Below, in pieces: positions 18,301 to 25,798 of a DNA stretch of 64,000 nt; positions within the stretch are counted from its first letter, which is position 1; each line of letters opens with the position of its first letter. The position numbers and the translations under genes were made by a program. Origin of the DNA: Bacteroidota bacterium (GTDB lineage: Bacteria > Bacteroidota > Bacteroidia > Bacteroidales > JAADJA01); the NCBI GenBank assembly GCA_020444515.1, contig JAHLKX010000002.1, forward strand, positions 62,001-126,000. The letters are read 5' to 3'. A model generated the notes under the pieces. It saw only the letters and a list, made by a program, of their open reading frames with translations. It made no database searches and was not told the DNA's origin.

Positions 18301-18768
18301 AATTCGGAGGTTTCAATAAAATACTCCCTGTCGGATAAACAATTGCATGGAGGTGAAGGAAACCTTTTCCAAGACCCGCGATTTATCAGTCCGGATGAAA
18401 ATAATTTCGAACTTCAGGAAAGCTCTCCATGTATCGATACAGGTGATCCCTTATCTTTGCCTGATCCAGATGGTAGCAGAGCTGATATCGGTGCTATTCC
18501 TTATGGGACCCATAGCTCGGTTTATGAGGAATCCGGTGTCCTTCGCCTATATCCCAATCCAGCGTCAGAATCGTTAACCATTGAATTGTTATCAGGTGAT
18601 AAAATTGATAACTTCCGTATATATAATCTTTCGGGTGATTGTGTTCAGATGAAAGAGAATATTCAGCTCAGAAAAATGAATATCAAGCTTGATCACAAAG
18701 GTATCCTTGTGCTCATTGTTCAGGATCAAAAAGGTATACAATACAATCAGAAAATTTTGTCCAGATGA
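15376..18768 (+). CDS. Large T9SS-exported CotH-kinase protein with lamin-tail and beta-helix domains
   Basis: The ATG at 15376 gives a good signal peptide ('KKILVILFFFPVFGLSGQ') and follows a GAGGTAAAGG-like sequence. The order of parts in 1130 residues is: lamin-tail domain ('LMINEFCAKNNN', 'DWIEIINTS'); chitobiase-like domain ('GEIHFTLDGSIPNLTSPIY'); CotH kinase-like domain ('YFGIFNVREKYNEDYIKHHH', 'WLIFDTDRGY'); InlB-type repeat ('NPGYVFVDWEG'); right-handed beta-helix repeats; and a T9SS type A sorting domain ('LYPNPASESLTIELL'). CotH proteins are atypical secreted protein kinases, known from Bacillus spore coats. Activity of this homologue is untested. It is translationally coupled to the next CotH gene through an ATGA overlap. 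Confidence 0.85.
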   Translation: MKKILVILFFFPVFGLSGQNLMINEFCAKNNNIITDSDFNQFSDWIEIINTSSQSINLNGYYLSDDPDNITKWKIPPSTDLSPEQPLVIWADDQDVKQQNLHTNFKLSSDNGWIGISGTDSLLIHEVEYGEQFADISCGLQSNDWVYFAEPTPGMENITNGFPSSQRENQPVFSLPDGFYESGAMLEINDPSGQGEIHFTLDGSIPNLTSPIYSQPIELNENKVVRARIFGSLLPGQEATGSYFIGISKDLPIISLIINPDFLWSDSIGIFNDSLINLRKDWERYSIIQYFENYELAFKAENDIRLFGNTAIALPQKSIAIFPSNKIQYPIFRDNAVQEFESLILRSSSDDWNLTMLRDGFIQTLVKEKLPLDYQGYQPAVMYINGEYFGIFNVREKYNEDYIKHHHGIDKDELDLLELNYWDLEVGVLSGTDETYFNMLDFLYNNDITNNSVFEEVNNYLDLDNYTHYIITQIYIANYSYKHNIKTWRQNTIADGFKWLIFDTDRGYMHSWKEVFMDIYENDTVFKRLLDNIQYRNHFLQQTCSHINASFRKGVVDHLLDSLKSQIETEMPLHIERWAPHGGVSSMGYWEEQIQKIRDFALQRKDTLLLRLNTFFDLDGQVSIELKKSHLHGGDIYIENVLIPYNDSLHTYFKNIPVTLVVKPNPGYVFVDWEGISTSDSITMTFSEDLTLHARFEPDCEVPSVINEDFAFVESCSPYYIDSDIMVDTGAILYSEPGVQILFADHTKLLVKGELNLSGSSENPIEMGGQNENGWKYIESDGGTIKMDQVHIYSGEKALYVHNQSTLKISNCIFTESDLDVNDLISATDSDVEIIDCVFNGNPQNTKRDGIDCDQIYSGIFSGNTFYDISDDCIDIGTNSTNIVIDHNEMYHCQSMGVSIGESSVGTIFRNIIVHCEGGIQVHSEAVAQVINNTLFANNAGVRAFHYDNTPLSGGTAHIVNTIFSQCVSDITLQSNSEVSIKYSLSDKQLHGGEGNLFQDPRFISPDENNFELQESSPCIDTGDPLSLPDPDGSRADIGAIPYGTHSSVYEESGVLRLYPNPASESLTIELLSGDKIDNFRIYNLSGDCVQMKENIQLRKMNIKLDHKGILVLIVQDQKGIQYNQKILSR

Positions 18769-21083
18769 TTGTAAAAACATATTTTATACTGTTTCTGGTT
18801 TTTATTTATTATTCCGGTGTTTCACAGGAGGTTGTTATCAATGAAATAGTATCCTTGAATTCAACTACAATTCAAGATGATTTTGGGGACCCTTCAGACT
18901 GGATTGAAATTTATAATGCATCCACTTACCCTGTAATAATGAATAACTGGCATCTGACTGATGATTTACAAGACTTGCAAAAATGGACTTTTCCGGACAC
19001 TACCCTTGCTCCCGGGCAATTCGTATTGATATTTTGCAGTGATCGCGATACGGTGTCATCATACTTCCATACCAATTTTAAATTGAAATCATCGGGTGAA
19101 GCAATTTTTTTGTCTGATTCTCAGATGGCGATTATTGACTCTGTAACGAGTATTGTGTTGGAAAATGACGTTTCTTATGGGAATGTAAATGATGAACCGG
19201 ATGAAAAAGCCTTATTTTATAAGACCAGTCCCGGGTATTCAAATGCCAATAACATTCGGCTCAACAGGGTTTCCTTTTCGCATGATGCGGGTTTTTATGA
19301 AACGAATATTATGCTTGCCCTGGAACCATCGGATACTACCGGGCAGATTTTTTACACCATCAATGGAAATGAACCATTACCAGGTAGCAGTTATACTTTC
19401 TTTTACAATGGTCCGATTTCAATATCTGAAATACAACAAAAGCAATGTAAATATGCTTTTATTCCTACTACGCCCGATTCCAATTATTATTATTTTACAT
19501 GGACACCACCTGCATCACCCGTAGAGAAATATGCTGTTATTCGGACCAGGATTTTTGCCGTGGATCAGCCCCTCTGTAATATCCAAGCAAATACCTATTT
19601 TGTTGGGGATGATATGCACAATAGGTTCACAATGCCTGTTTTATCTATCATTACAGATAGTATATCTTTATTTGACTGGGATACCGGAATTTATATACCA
19701 GGCAAGTATCATATTCCGGGAATATTGAAGTCAGGAAATTACTGGAAAAGGGGTGATGCCTGGGAGAGATCAGCCACTATTGAATATTTCAAACAGGATG
19801 GTGAACTTCAATTTGAAAAAAAACTGGGCATCCGGATTTATGGAAACATCACAAGAACTGCTCCTAACAAGTCTTTGCAACTCATTGCCCGTGAAGAATA
19901 TGATGGAGAGGATGAAATGAATTTCCCCTTTTTTGAGGCCTATTCTTTGGCGGATTATCATAAGGTTATTTTAAGATCCTCTTTTGCCGGCCATCGGCAA
20001 ACCATTGTGCGGGATGAGATCATGCAGGAAATCGCGTTAAATTTAGATGTATACCATCAGGAGTGGCAACCTGTTATTGTTTATTTGAATGGAGAATACT
20101 GGGGAGTTCAGTTTTTAAGAGAAAAACAGGATGATAATTACCTTGAACAACATTTCGATATTGATCATGATAGTGTGGATATTGTTAGCGCATACGGAAT
20201 CGTTGAAAATGGTGATTTAGCCGAACACGAAAATCTTATTGACTTCGTTGAAAACCATGACCTTTCCCTGGATGTCAATTACCAAATCATTCAGGAAATG
20301 ATTGATATTCCTGCTTATATCGACTACTATATCACTGAAATTTTCGTGGCAAACAGAGATTGGCCAGGTAATAATTATACAAAATGGCGTGAAAAGGGTG
20401 AAGGAAACAAATGGAGGTGGTTTTTATATGACCTTGATAATGGCGGTGTATTGTTGTATTTGAATAATATGGGAAGAGCGACCGGTGAAGTCCTTGACGA
20501 AATCAATCCTGAATGGTCAACAAAAATGTTTAAAAAAATTACGGAAAATGAAACATTTAAACAGCAATTCCTGACTCGGTTCGAGGAATTGTTGAATACA
20601 GAATTCTGTCCATCTAAAACCAAGGCCATTGTGAATAAATGGGAAGAGATTATAAAATATGAAGCTGAAAACACAATTTTAAGGTGGAATTTACTCGACT
20701 CATTTGATGAATGGCAAGAAAGAATGGAGGAGTTGCGATTCTTTTTTGATGCTCGGCCAGGGATTGTCAAGGCTCACCTGGAAGACTATTTTGGAATTGA
20801 CTCACTCGAAATAAACTGCGAAGAACTGAATTACAATGAAGAAGAGTCCTTTAAAATCAGGATATATCCAAACCCTTCATCAAATACTTTATTCGTTATT
20901 CATCCGGTTGAGCAGGTTGAAAAGATGGAACTCTATACTTTATCCGGTCAGTGTATTTTAAAAAAACAAACGGCAAAACTGCCTCCTTATACCCTGGATA
21001 TTTCAAACCTTCAGAAAGGCCTATATATTTTAAAAGTCAGCACGCGACTGGAAACTTACCAGTTAAAGGTGGTTAAAAATTGA
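18765..21083 (+). CDS. T9SS-exported CotH-kinase protein with lamin-tail domain
   Basis: Its ATG overlaps the stop of the preceding CotH gene (ATGA), so the two are probably translated together. The 772 residues comprise a signal peptide ('YFILFLVFIYYSGVSQ'), a lamin-tail domain ('VVINEIVSLNSTTI', 'DWIEIYNAS'), a chitobiase-like domain ('GQIFYTINGNEPLPGSSY'), a CotH domain ('YWGVQFLREKQDDNYLEQHF', 'RWFLYDLDNGG') and a T9SS type A sorting domain ('IYPNPSSNTLFVI'). Compared with its neighbour it lacks the InlB-like repeat and the beta-helix. It converges on the response regulator gene 12 nt away. Function is not known beyond secreted CotH-kinase family. Confidence 0.87.
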   Translation: MIVKTYFILFLVFIYYSGVSQEVVINEIVSLNSTTIQDDFGDPSDWIEIYNASTYPVIMNNWHLTDDLQDLQKWTFPDTTLAPGQFVLIFCSDRDTVSSYFHTNFKLKSSGEAIFLSDSQMAIIDSVTSIVLENDVSYGNVNDEPDEKALFYKTSPGYSNANNIRLNRVSFSHDAGFYETNIMLALEPSDTTGQIFYTINGNEPLPGSSYTFFYNGPISISEIQQKQCKYAFIPTTPDSNYYYFTWTPPASPVEKYAVIRTRIFAVDQPLCNIQANTYFVGDDMHNRFTMPVLSIITDSISLFDWDTGIYIPGKYHIPGILKSGNYWKRGDAWERSATIEYFKQDGELQFEKKLGIRIYGNITRTAPNKSLQLIAREEYDGEDEMNFPFFEAYSLADYHKVILRSSFAGHRQTIVRDEIMQEIALNLDVYHQEWQPVIVYLNGEYWGVQFLREKQDDNYLEQHFDIDHDSVDIVSAYGIVENGDLAEHENLIDFVENHDLSLDVNYQIIQEMIDIPAYIDYYITEIFVANRDWPGNNYTKWREKGEGNKWRWFLYDLDNGGVLLYLNNMGRATGEVLDEINPEWSTKMFKKITENETFKQQFLTRFEELLNTEFCPSKTKAIVNKWEEIIKYEAENTILRWNLLDSFDEWQERMEELRFFFDARPGIVKAHLEDYFGIDSLEINCEELNYNEEESFKIRIYPNPSSNTLFVIHPVEQVEKMELYTLSGQCILKKQTAKLPPYTLDISNLQKGLYILKVSTRLETYQLKVVKN

Positions 21084-21095
21084 TAACCGGTTTAT

Positions 21096-21797
21096 TTAAA
21101 CATTCACCACCATCTTAAATCCCACGCCATGCACATTGATCAGTTCGATGTTGGGATCGGCTTTTAGGTATTTCCGCAGTTTGGTAACGTATACATCCAT
21201 GCTGCGGGCATTGAAGTAGCTGTCGTCATTCCAGATCTTTTTGAGGGCCATGCTGCGGTCGAGGACCTGGTTCACGTTGTCGCACAACATTTTCAACAAT
21301 TCCGACTCTTTCGATGTAAGTTTTTGCTCTTCCTCCGGTGTTTTGAGTATCTGCCGGTTGTAATCAAAATGTAGCTTTCCGATCTCATAAATATTCCGGC
21401 TGGTTTCCATGGTCCGGCTTTCAGTGGTCCGGCGGATGATGGCTTTCATGCGGACCAGCAATTCCTCCATGCTGAAAGGCTTGGTAATATAATCATCGGC
21501 ACCCAGGGCAAACCCTTTCAGCTTATCCTCTTGCATCGATTTGGCCGTGAGAAACAAGATGGGTGTTTTTTTATCGATCTCCCGGATTTCTTTGGCCAGG
21601 GTGAAGCCGTCTTTAACCGGCATCATTACATCAACGATACAAAAATCGTAGGTGTCGTTTTTAAATCGGTCATAGGCCTCCTGACCGTTACCGCAAAGCG
21701 TTGTCGGATAACCTTTGGCCTCAAGATAGGAGGTCAGTACCGATCCCAGGTTTTTATCATCTTCGGCCAGTAAAACCCGTGTTTTATAACTTTCCAT
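21096..21797 (-). CDS. rprY: OmpR-family response regulator (RprY-like)
   Basis: The 233 residues hold an N-terminal receiver domain with acidic pocket D13/D14, phospho-acceptor D56 in 'IVDVMMP' and the conserved Lys in 'DYITKPFS'. A C-terminal winged-helix DNA-binding domain follows ('LTSKESELLKMLCDN', 'SMDVYVTKLRKYL'). It is the partner of the histidine kinase just upstream (2-nt gap, same strand). Sequence feel and gene order match the RprX/RprY pair of Bacteroides fragilis, but the exact name is by recognition rather than search. Target genes are unknown. Confidence 0.88.
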   Translation of the reverse strand: MESYKTRVLLAEDDKNLGSVLTSYLEAKGYPTTLCGNGQEAYDRFKNDTYDFCIVDVMMPVKDGFTLAKEIREIDKKTPILFLTAKSMQEDKLKGFALGADDYITKPFSMEELLVRMKAIIRRTTESRTMETSRNIYEIGKLHFDYNRQILKTPEEEQKLTSKESELLKMLCDNVNQVLDRSMALKKIWNDDSYFNARSMDVYVTKLRKYLKADPNIELINVHGVGFKMVVNV

Positions 21798-21799
21798 AT

Positions 21800-23224
21800 T
21801 TAGTCATTGGTTTTATTCACAGGTAAATATACAATAAATTTTGTTCCTTTATTCAATTCACTTTCCAGGGAAATCTTCCCGTCATGTTGCTCAACAATAT
21901 TTTTTACGTAACTCAAACCAAGCCCAAACCCCTTTACGTTATGTATGTTACCGGTTGGAACACGATACAGTTTGTCGAATATTTTTTTCTGGTTTGATTT
22001 ACTGATACCGGGTCCATTGTCTTTTACCGAAATCAAAATTCCACTGAAAGAGTCTTCTGTTCTGACGATGATTTCCGGAACACCCTGGGTGTATTTATTG
22101 GCATTGTCGAGAAGGTTGAACAATACATTGGTGATGTGCATTTTATCAGCTTCCAGGAGATGGTTCTCCGCTTTCAGTTGGATGATGATCCGCCCCCCTT
22201 TATTTTCTACTTGAAGTTTTATGTTATGAATGGCTTCATGGATAATGTCATGTATATCCACCATCTCTTTTTTAAGGATGATCTGACCTTTTTCCAGGGA
22301 AGCGGATTGCAGGATCCGTTCAGCCAGGTTCCCCAGCCTTCTGTTCTCTTCATTGATCACATGGATATAATTATCATACAACACTTCGGATTTGATGATG
22401 TCTTTATCACTCAATGCTTCGCAGGCCAGGGATATGGTCGAAATCGGTGTTTTGATTTCATGGGTCATGTTATTGATGAAGTCATTTTTCATTTCCGAAA
22501 CCTTTTTCTGCCTTACAATGGTCATCACCGTATAGGCGAATGAAAAGATAATGAGCAATACAAAAATAAATGAAATGATCAGTGTTTGTGAAAGCTGGGT
22601 AAGCAAGAACCTTTTTTCATTGGGAAAATAGATCATGAGGTAATCGGGTCGTGCCATCATGTCGCTGGGAAAAAGTGCAAAAGGGAATCCTTCATTCAAT
22701 AATTCATCCGGGTATTTACCTGTTTTTTGAACCGGCATGGTATTGCGCAAGGGGCTGAAGATCCCATATTCAAAATTGGTTTGAATGCCCCGGTTGCGCA
22801 GTTCATGGGATATCAATGAGTCCAGCACGTTCACATCAATTCTTTTCTCAATGGGCAAATTCCGTTCATTGATCATGTTTTCGAGCACATCCTGGGCAAT
22901 GATAGACTTTTGCATGAACCGGTTGAAATCGATGGGATTCAGGTTTTGTGCCCGGTTCTCGAAAAGATATTGATTGATTGAATCCATGGATTGGATCCAT
23001 TTCTGCCGCTGCTGTAAATAATCCATTTGCCGGTTAAACTGATTGGCCGCCTCAAACCGCTCCAGCTTGTATACAACGGCTGACATGGCTTCATTGACGC
23101 TTCTTGCAAAACCCGCCTCTTTTACCGTAATGGTATTCCTGATCCAATATGATTGGATCACCATTAACCCGATCAGGGCCAGGGTCATAATAATGATAAT
23201 AAAAATGAATACCTTTCGGTTCAT
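21800..23224 (-). CDS. rprX: Sensor histidine kinase (RprX-like)
   Basis: This is a membrane kinase of 474 residues. TM1 is at about 5-27 ('VFIFIIIIMTLALIGLMVI'), followed by a periplasmic domain of about 180 residues, TM2 ('TLIISFIFVLLIIFSFAYTV'), and a dimerisation domain with phospho-acceptor H255 in 'NMTHEIKTPIS'. The ATPase domain shows the N box 'NLLDNANKYT', 'DNGPGIS' and 'GFGLGLSYVKNIV'. It is co-transcribed with the response regulator. A TACTTTTG box on the minus strand lies only 6-13 nt from the ATG; if used, the mRNA would be nearly leaderless. The signal sensed is not evident. Confidence 0.9.
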   Translation of the reverse strand: MNRKVFIFIIIIMTLALIGLMVIQSYWIRNTITVKEAGFARSVNEAMSAVVYKLERFEAANQFNRQMDYLQQRQKWIQSMDSINQYLFENRAQNLNPIDFNRFMQKSIIAQDVLENMINERNLPIEKRIDVNVLDSLISHELRNRGIQTNFEYGIFSPLRNTMPVQKTGKYPDELLNEGFPFALFPSDMMARPDYLMIYFPNEKRFLLTQLSQTLIISFIFVLLIIFSFAYTVMTIVRQKKVSEMKNDFINNMTHEIKTPISTISLACEALSDKDIIKSEVLYDNYIHVINEENRRLGNLAERILQSASLEKGQIILKKEMVDIHDIIHEAIHNIKLQVENKGGRIIIQLKAENHLLEADKMHITNVLFNLLDNANKYTQGVPEIIVRTEDSFSGILISVKDNGPGISKSNQKKIFDKLYRVPTGNIHNVKGFGLGLSYVKNIVEQHDGKISLESELNKGTKFIVYLPVNKTND

Positions 23225-23423
23225 GCCTACAAAAGTACGCTGAGCCTTTGGCGCTTATTTTGTTTTTAACGTTTCTTAACTTAAATCTTCAACTGGCATG
23301 ATTTATGAAATTACCATTGAAAAGCTTTTGTTTTTATATAAACAAATGGACGTTTAGGTTAACGGTAAGCTTTTTTTTACAAAGATTTTACACTCTAATA
23401 TTTGGTTTTTGGTTTTTGGTTTG

Positions 23424-23453
23424 AAAGGTGTGGTTTTCGCCACACCTTTTTTT
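23424..23453 (+). terminator. Terminator-like hairpin with no upstream + strand gene
   Basis: AAAGGTGTGG and CCACACCTTT form a perfect 10-bp stem with loop TTTTCG, followed by further Ts on the + strand. The nearest upstream genes are on the other strand. It may end a short RNA or act as a leader attenuator for the Fe-S oxidoreductase gene. Confidence 0.65.
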
Positions 23454-23543
23454 ATGCTGCTTTCAGCGGTTTTGCCATTTTTGAGCTATAAAATTGCCAT
23501 GCATTCTCCCCATTTATTTTTTTTACTGGCGGATTTTGTTTCA

Positions 23544-23558
23544 TTCCAAAATTTGGAA
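23544..23558. promoter_or_regulatory. Candidate operator dyad upstream of the Fe-S oxidoreductase
   Basis: TTCCAAA-A-TTTGGAA is a perfect inverted repeat with 7-bp arms, 107 nt before the ATG at 23666. It could bind a dimeric regulator, but no regulator is identified. Confidence 0.35.
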
Positions 23559-23665
23559 CATTTGTTTGGATTTGGGATTTTGAATGCTGCCAGGTTTAAT
23601 CCGTAATTTATTTTAATTCTTTATTTTTATATGCTTAACATTGTAATGTATTAAATCCATCAACA

Positions 23666-25747
23666 ATGACAAAACAGATACTTTTTCTAATTTCATTACT
23701 GATCACCCTTGGGGTTTTTTCATGGACCATTCACCGTTTATACGGTTTTATAAAACAAACCAAACCCTTTCCAATATCCGATTACGGTAAAAGATTCAAC
23801 ATGATGATGAAGGTCGCCATCGGACAAACGAAGATCCTTCGTTTTCCTTTTACCGGAATATTGCACGCCCTTGTTTTCTGGGGTTTCCTGGTGATCCTGG
23901 TCGGGAGCATTGAAATGGTGATCGACGGAATTTTTGGAACAGAACGGGCATTGAGCAGTCTTGGTATTGTATACGATATCATTACTGCTTCCGGAGATGT
24001 ATTTGCCCTCATCATTGCCATAGCCATCCTCATTTTCCTTGCCCGGCGATTGTTTATGAATATCCGCCGTTTTTCAGGAATTGAAATGGAACATAAATCC
24101 CATCTGGATGCCAATATTGCACTTTCACTCATTTTATTGCTCATGGTTTCCCTGCTTGGAATGAATGTATACTATTTTGTTTTGAATCCCGATAGTCCCG
24201 AAGGTTATTTCCCGGTGAGTATGTTCATCGTTCAACAATTCATACCCCTGCACTCCCTCGATTTTCATACGGCCCATGTGATGCATGAAATTTACTGGTG
24301 GTCGCACATTTTGCTGATTTTTATCTTTGCCAATGTCCTGCCTTATTCCAAACACTTTCATGTTTTCATGTCGGTGCCCAATGTATTCCTGTCAAGATTG
24401 GAACCGTTGGGAAAGTTATATAACATGCCCGAGATCACCAAAGAGGTGAAGTTGATGATGAATCCCGATACCGCTTTTGCAGCACCAGCTGAAGGAGAAG
24501 AAGCTCCTCCGTCACGTTTTGGGGTGAAAGACGTGGAAGATGTTACCTGGAAAAATTACCTGGATTCATTAACCTGTACCGAATGCGGTCGGTGTACATC
24601 GGTTTGCCCGGCTAATATTACCGGCAAGAAACTATCACCCCGAAAAATCATCATGGATGTAAGGGCAAGAATGAAAGAGAAGGGTCCCGGCATGGTAAAG
24701 AAGGGCAGGGACTTTGACGATCAAAAAGCACTCATCCGCGATTATATTTCACCCGAAGAATTATGGGCCTGTACTACCTGCAATGCCTGTGCCCAGGAGT
24801 GCCCGGTCAATATCAACCATCCTTCCATCATTGTGGACATGCGGCGCTATTTGGTGATGGAAGAATCAGCTGCTCCGGGTGAACTGAACGGCATGTTTAC
24901 CAACATTGAAAACAATGGTGCGCCATGGCAGTTTTCACCGGAAGATAGAATGTTGTGGGCTGAAGGACTGGAAGTGCCAACCATGGCTGATAAAATGGCC
25001 AAAGGTGAAAAACCGGAATACCTTTTCTGGGTGGGATCGGCCGGCGCTTTTGATGACCGGTATAAAAAAGTGACCCGTGAATTTGTCAAGATCCTCAATC
25101 ATTTGAATATTGATTATGCCGTGTTGGGAACCGAAGAAACAGATAGCGGGGATATTGCCCGGCGCGGAGGCAATGAAATGTTGTTCCAGATGCAGGCCAT
25201 GATGAACATTGAAATAATGAATGCCTATGAGGTGAAAAAGATTATCACCTGCTGCCCGCACGATTTCAATACCCTTAAAAATGAATATCCTGATTATGAA
25301 GGAAGCTACGAGGTAATGCACCATTCACAATTCCTGCAAAAACTGATTGAAAGCGGAAAAGTCAACATCACCGACGGGCAATTCAAGGATAAGAAGATTA
25401 CCTTCCATGATCCCTGTTATTTGGGTCGTGGCAATGGCGAATACGAAGCCCCGCGCGATGTGCTGAAAGCCATACCCGGTGAAAAGGTGGAAATGAAAAG
25501 AAACAAAAGCTTTGGTCTCTGTTGTGGTGCCGGTGGCGGACAAATGTTTAAAGAGGCTGAAAAAGGGGATAAGGAAGTTTTTATTGAACGGACTGAGGAG
25601 GCCATTGAAACGGGTGCCGACATTATCTGCACGGCCTGCCCTTTCTGTATGGTGATGATGACCGATGGCATCAAATACAAAAACCAGGAAGAGAAGATGA
25701 AAAATTATGACATAGCGGAGATGGTGTCGATGTCGTTGGGGTTATAA
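23666..25747 (+). CDS. Membrane Fe-S oxidoreductase, likely ETF:menaquinone oxidoreductase
   Basis: The N-terminal ~240 residues hold several membrane helices of the NarI/DUF224-associated type. Two 4Fe-4S motifs follow: 'CTECGRCTSVCP' (about 303-314) and 'CTTCNACAQECP' (about 369-380). Two CCG-type cysteine-rich domains then carry 'CCPHDFNTL' (near 528) and 'CCGAGGG' (near 618). This architecture matches the membrane Fe-S proteins proposed to take electrons from EtfAB to menaquinone in acyl-CoA oxidisers (e.g. Syntrophomonas, Geobacter). The convergent neighbours are etfA, etfB and an acyl-CoA dehydrogenase, which fits that role. An alternative is a generic heterodisulfide-reductase-like protein. 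At 693 residues it looks complete. Confidence 0.88.
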   Translation: MTKQILFLISLLITLGVFSWTIHRLYGFIKQTKPFPISDYGKRFNMMMKVAIGQTKILRFPFTGILHALVFWGFLVILVGSIEMVIDGIFGTERALSSLGIVYDIITASGDVFALIIAIAILIFLARRLFMNIRRFSGIEMEHKSHLDANIALSLILLLMVSLLGMNVYYFVLNPDSPEGYFPVSMFIVQQFIPLHSLDFHTAHVMHEIYWWSHILLIFIFANVLPYSKHFHVFMSVPNVFLSRLEPLGKLYNMPEITKEVKLMMNPDTAFAAPAEGEEAPPSRFGVKDVEDVTWKNYLDSLTCTECGRCTSVCPANITGKKLSPRKIIMDVRARMKEKGPGMVKKGRDFDDQKALIRDYISPEELWACTTCNACAQECPVNINHPSIIVDMRRYLVMEESAAPGELNGMFTNIENNGAPWQFSPEDRMLWAEGLEVPTMADKMAKGEKPEYLFWVGSAGAFDDRYKKVTREFVKILNHLNIDYAVLGTEETDSGDIARRGGNEMLFQMQAMMNIEIMNAYEVKKIITCCPHDFNTLKNEYPDYEGSYEVMHHSQFLQKLIESGKVNITDGQFKDKKITFHDPCYLGRGNGEYEAPRDVLKAIPGEKVEMKRNKSFGLCCGAGGGQMFKEAEKGDKEVFIERTEEAIETGADIICTACPFCMVMMTDGIKYKNQEEKMKNYDIAEMVSMSLGL

Positions 25748-25754
25748 ATATAAA

Positions 25755-25775
25755 AAGGCGGCCATCGACCGCCTT
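25755..25775. terminator. Hairpin between convergent Fe-S oxidoreductase and etfA genes
   Basis: AAGGCGG and CCGCCTT form a 7-bp GC-rich stem with a 7-nt loop. The T-tract after it is interrupted on the + strand, while an A-rich flank would serve the - strand. Confidence 0.65.
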
Positions 25776-25798
25776 CAATTTTATGAATTAATAATGTT

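Larger units (their letters stand above)
23225..23665. other. 441-bp intergenic region between the histidine kinase and the Fe-S oxidoreductase
   Basis: This is the only gene-free stretch above 300 bp. It lies between divergent genes and is AT-rich. It holds a TTTTTGG-type repeat (23401-23422), a terminator-like hairpin (23424-23453) and a 15-bp dyad (23544-23558). The 65-codon ORF at 23409 runs through the hairpin and has no coding character, so I treat it as spurious. Confidence 0.7.

Noticed and set aside
23409-23606. 65-codon ORF in the intergenic region
   Set aside because: It passes through a terminator-like hairpin, has a biased hydrophobic/Phe composition and no promoter or ribosome-site support.
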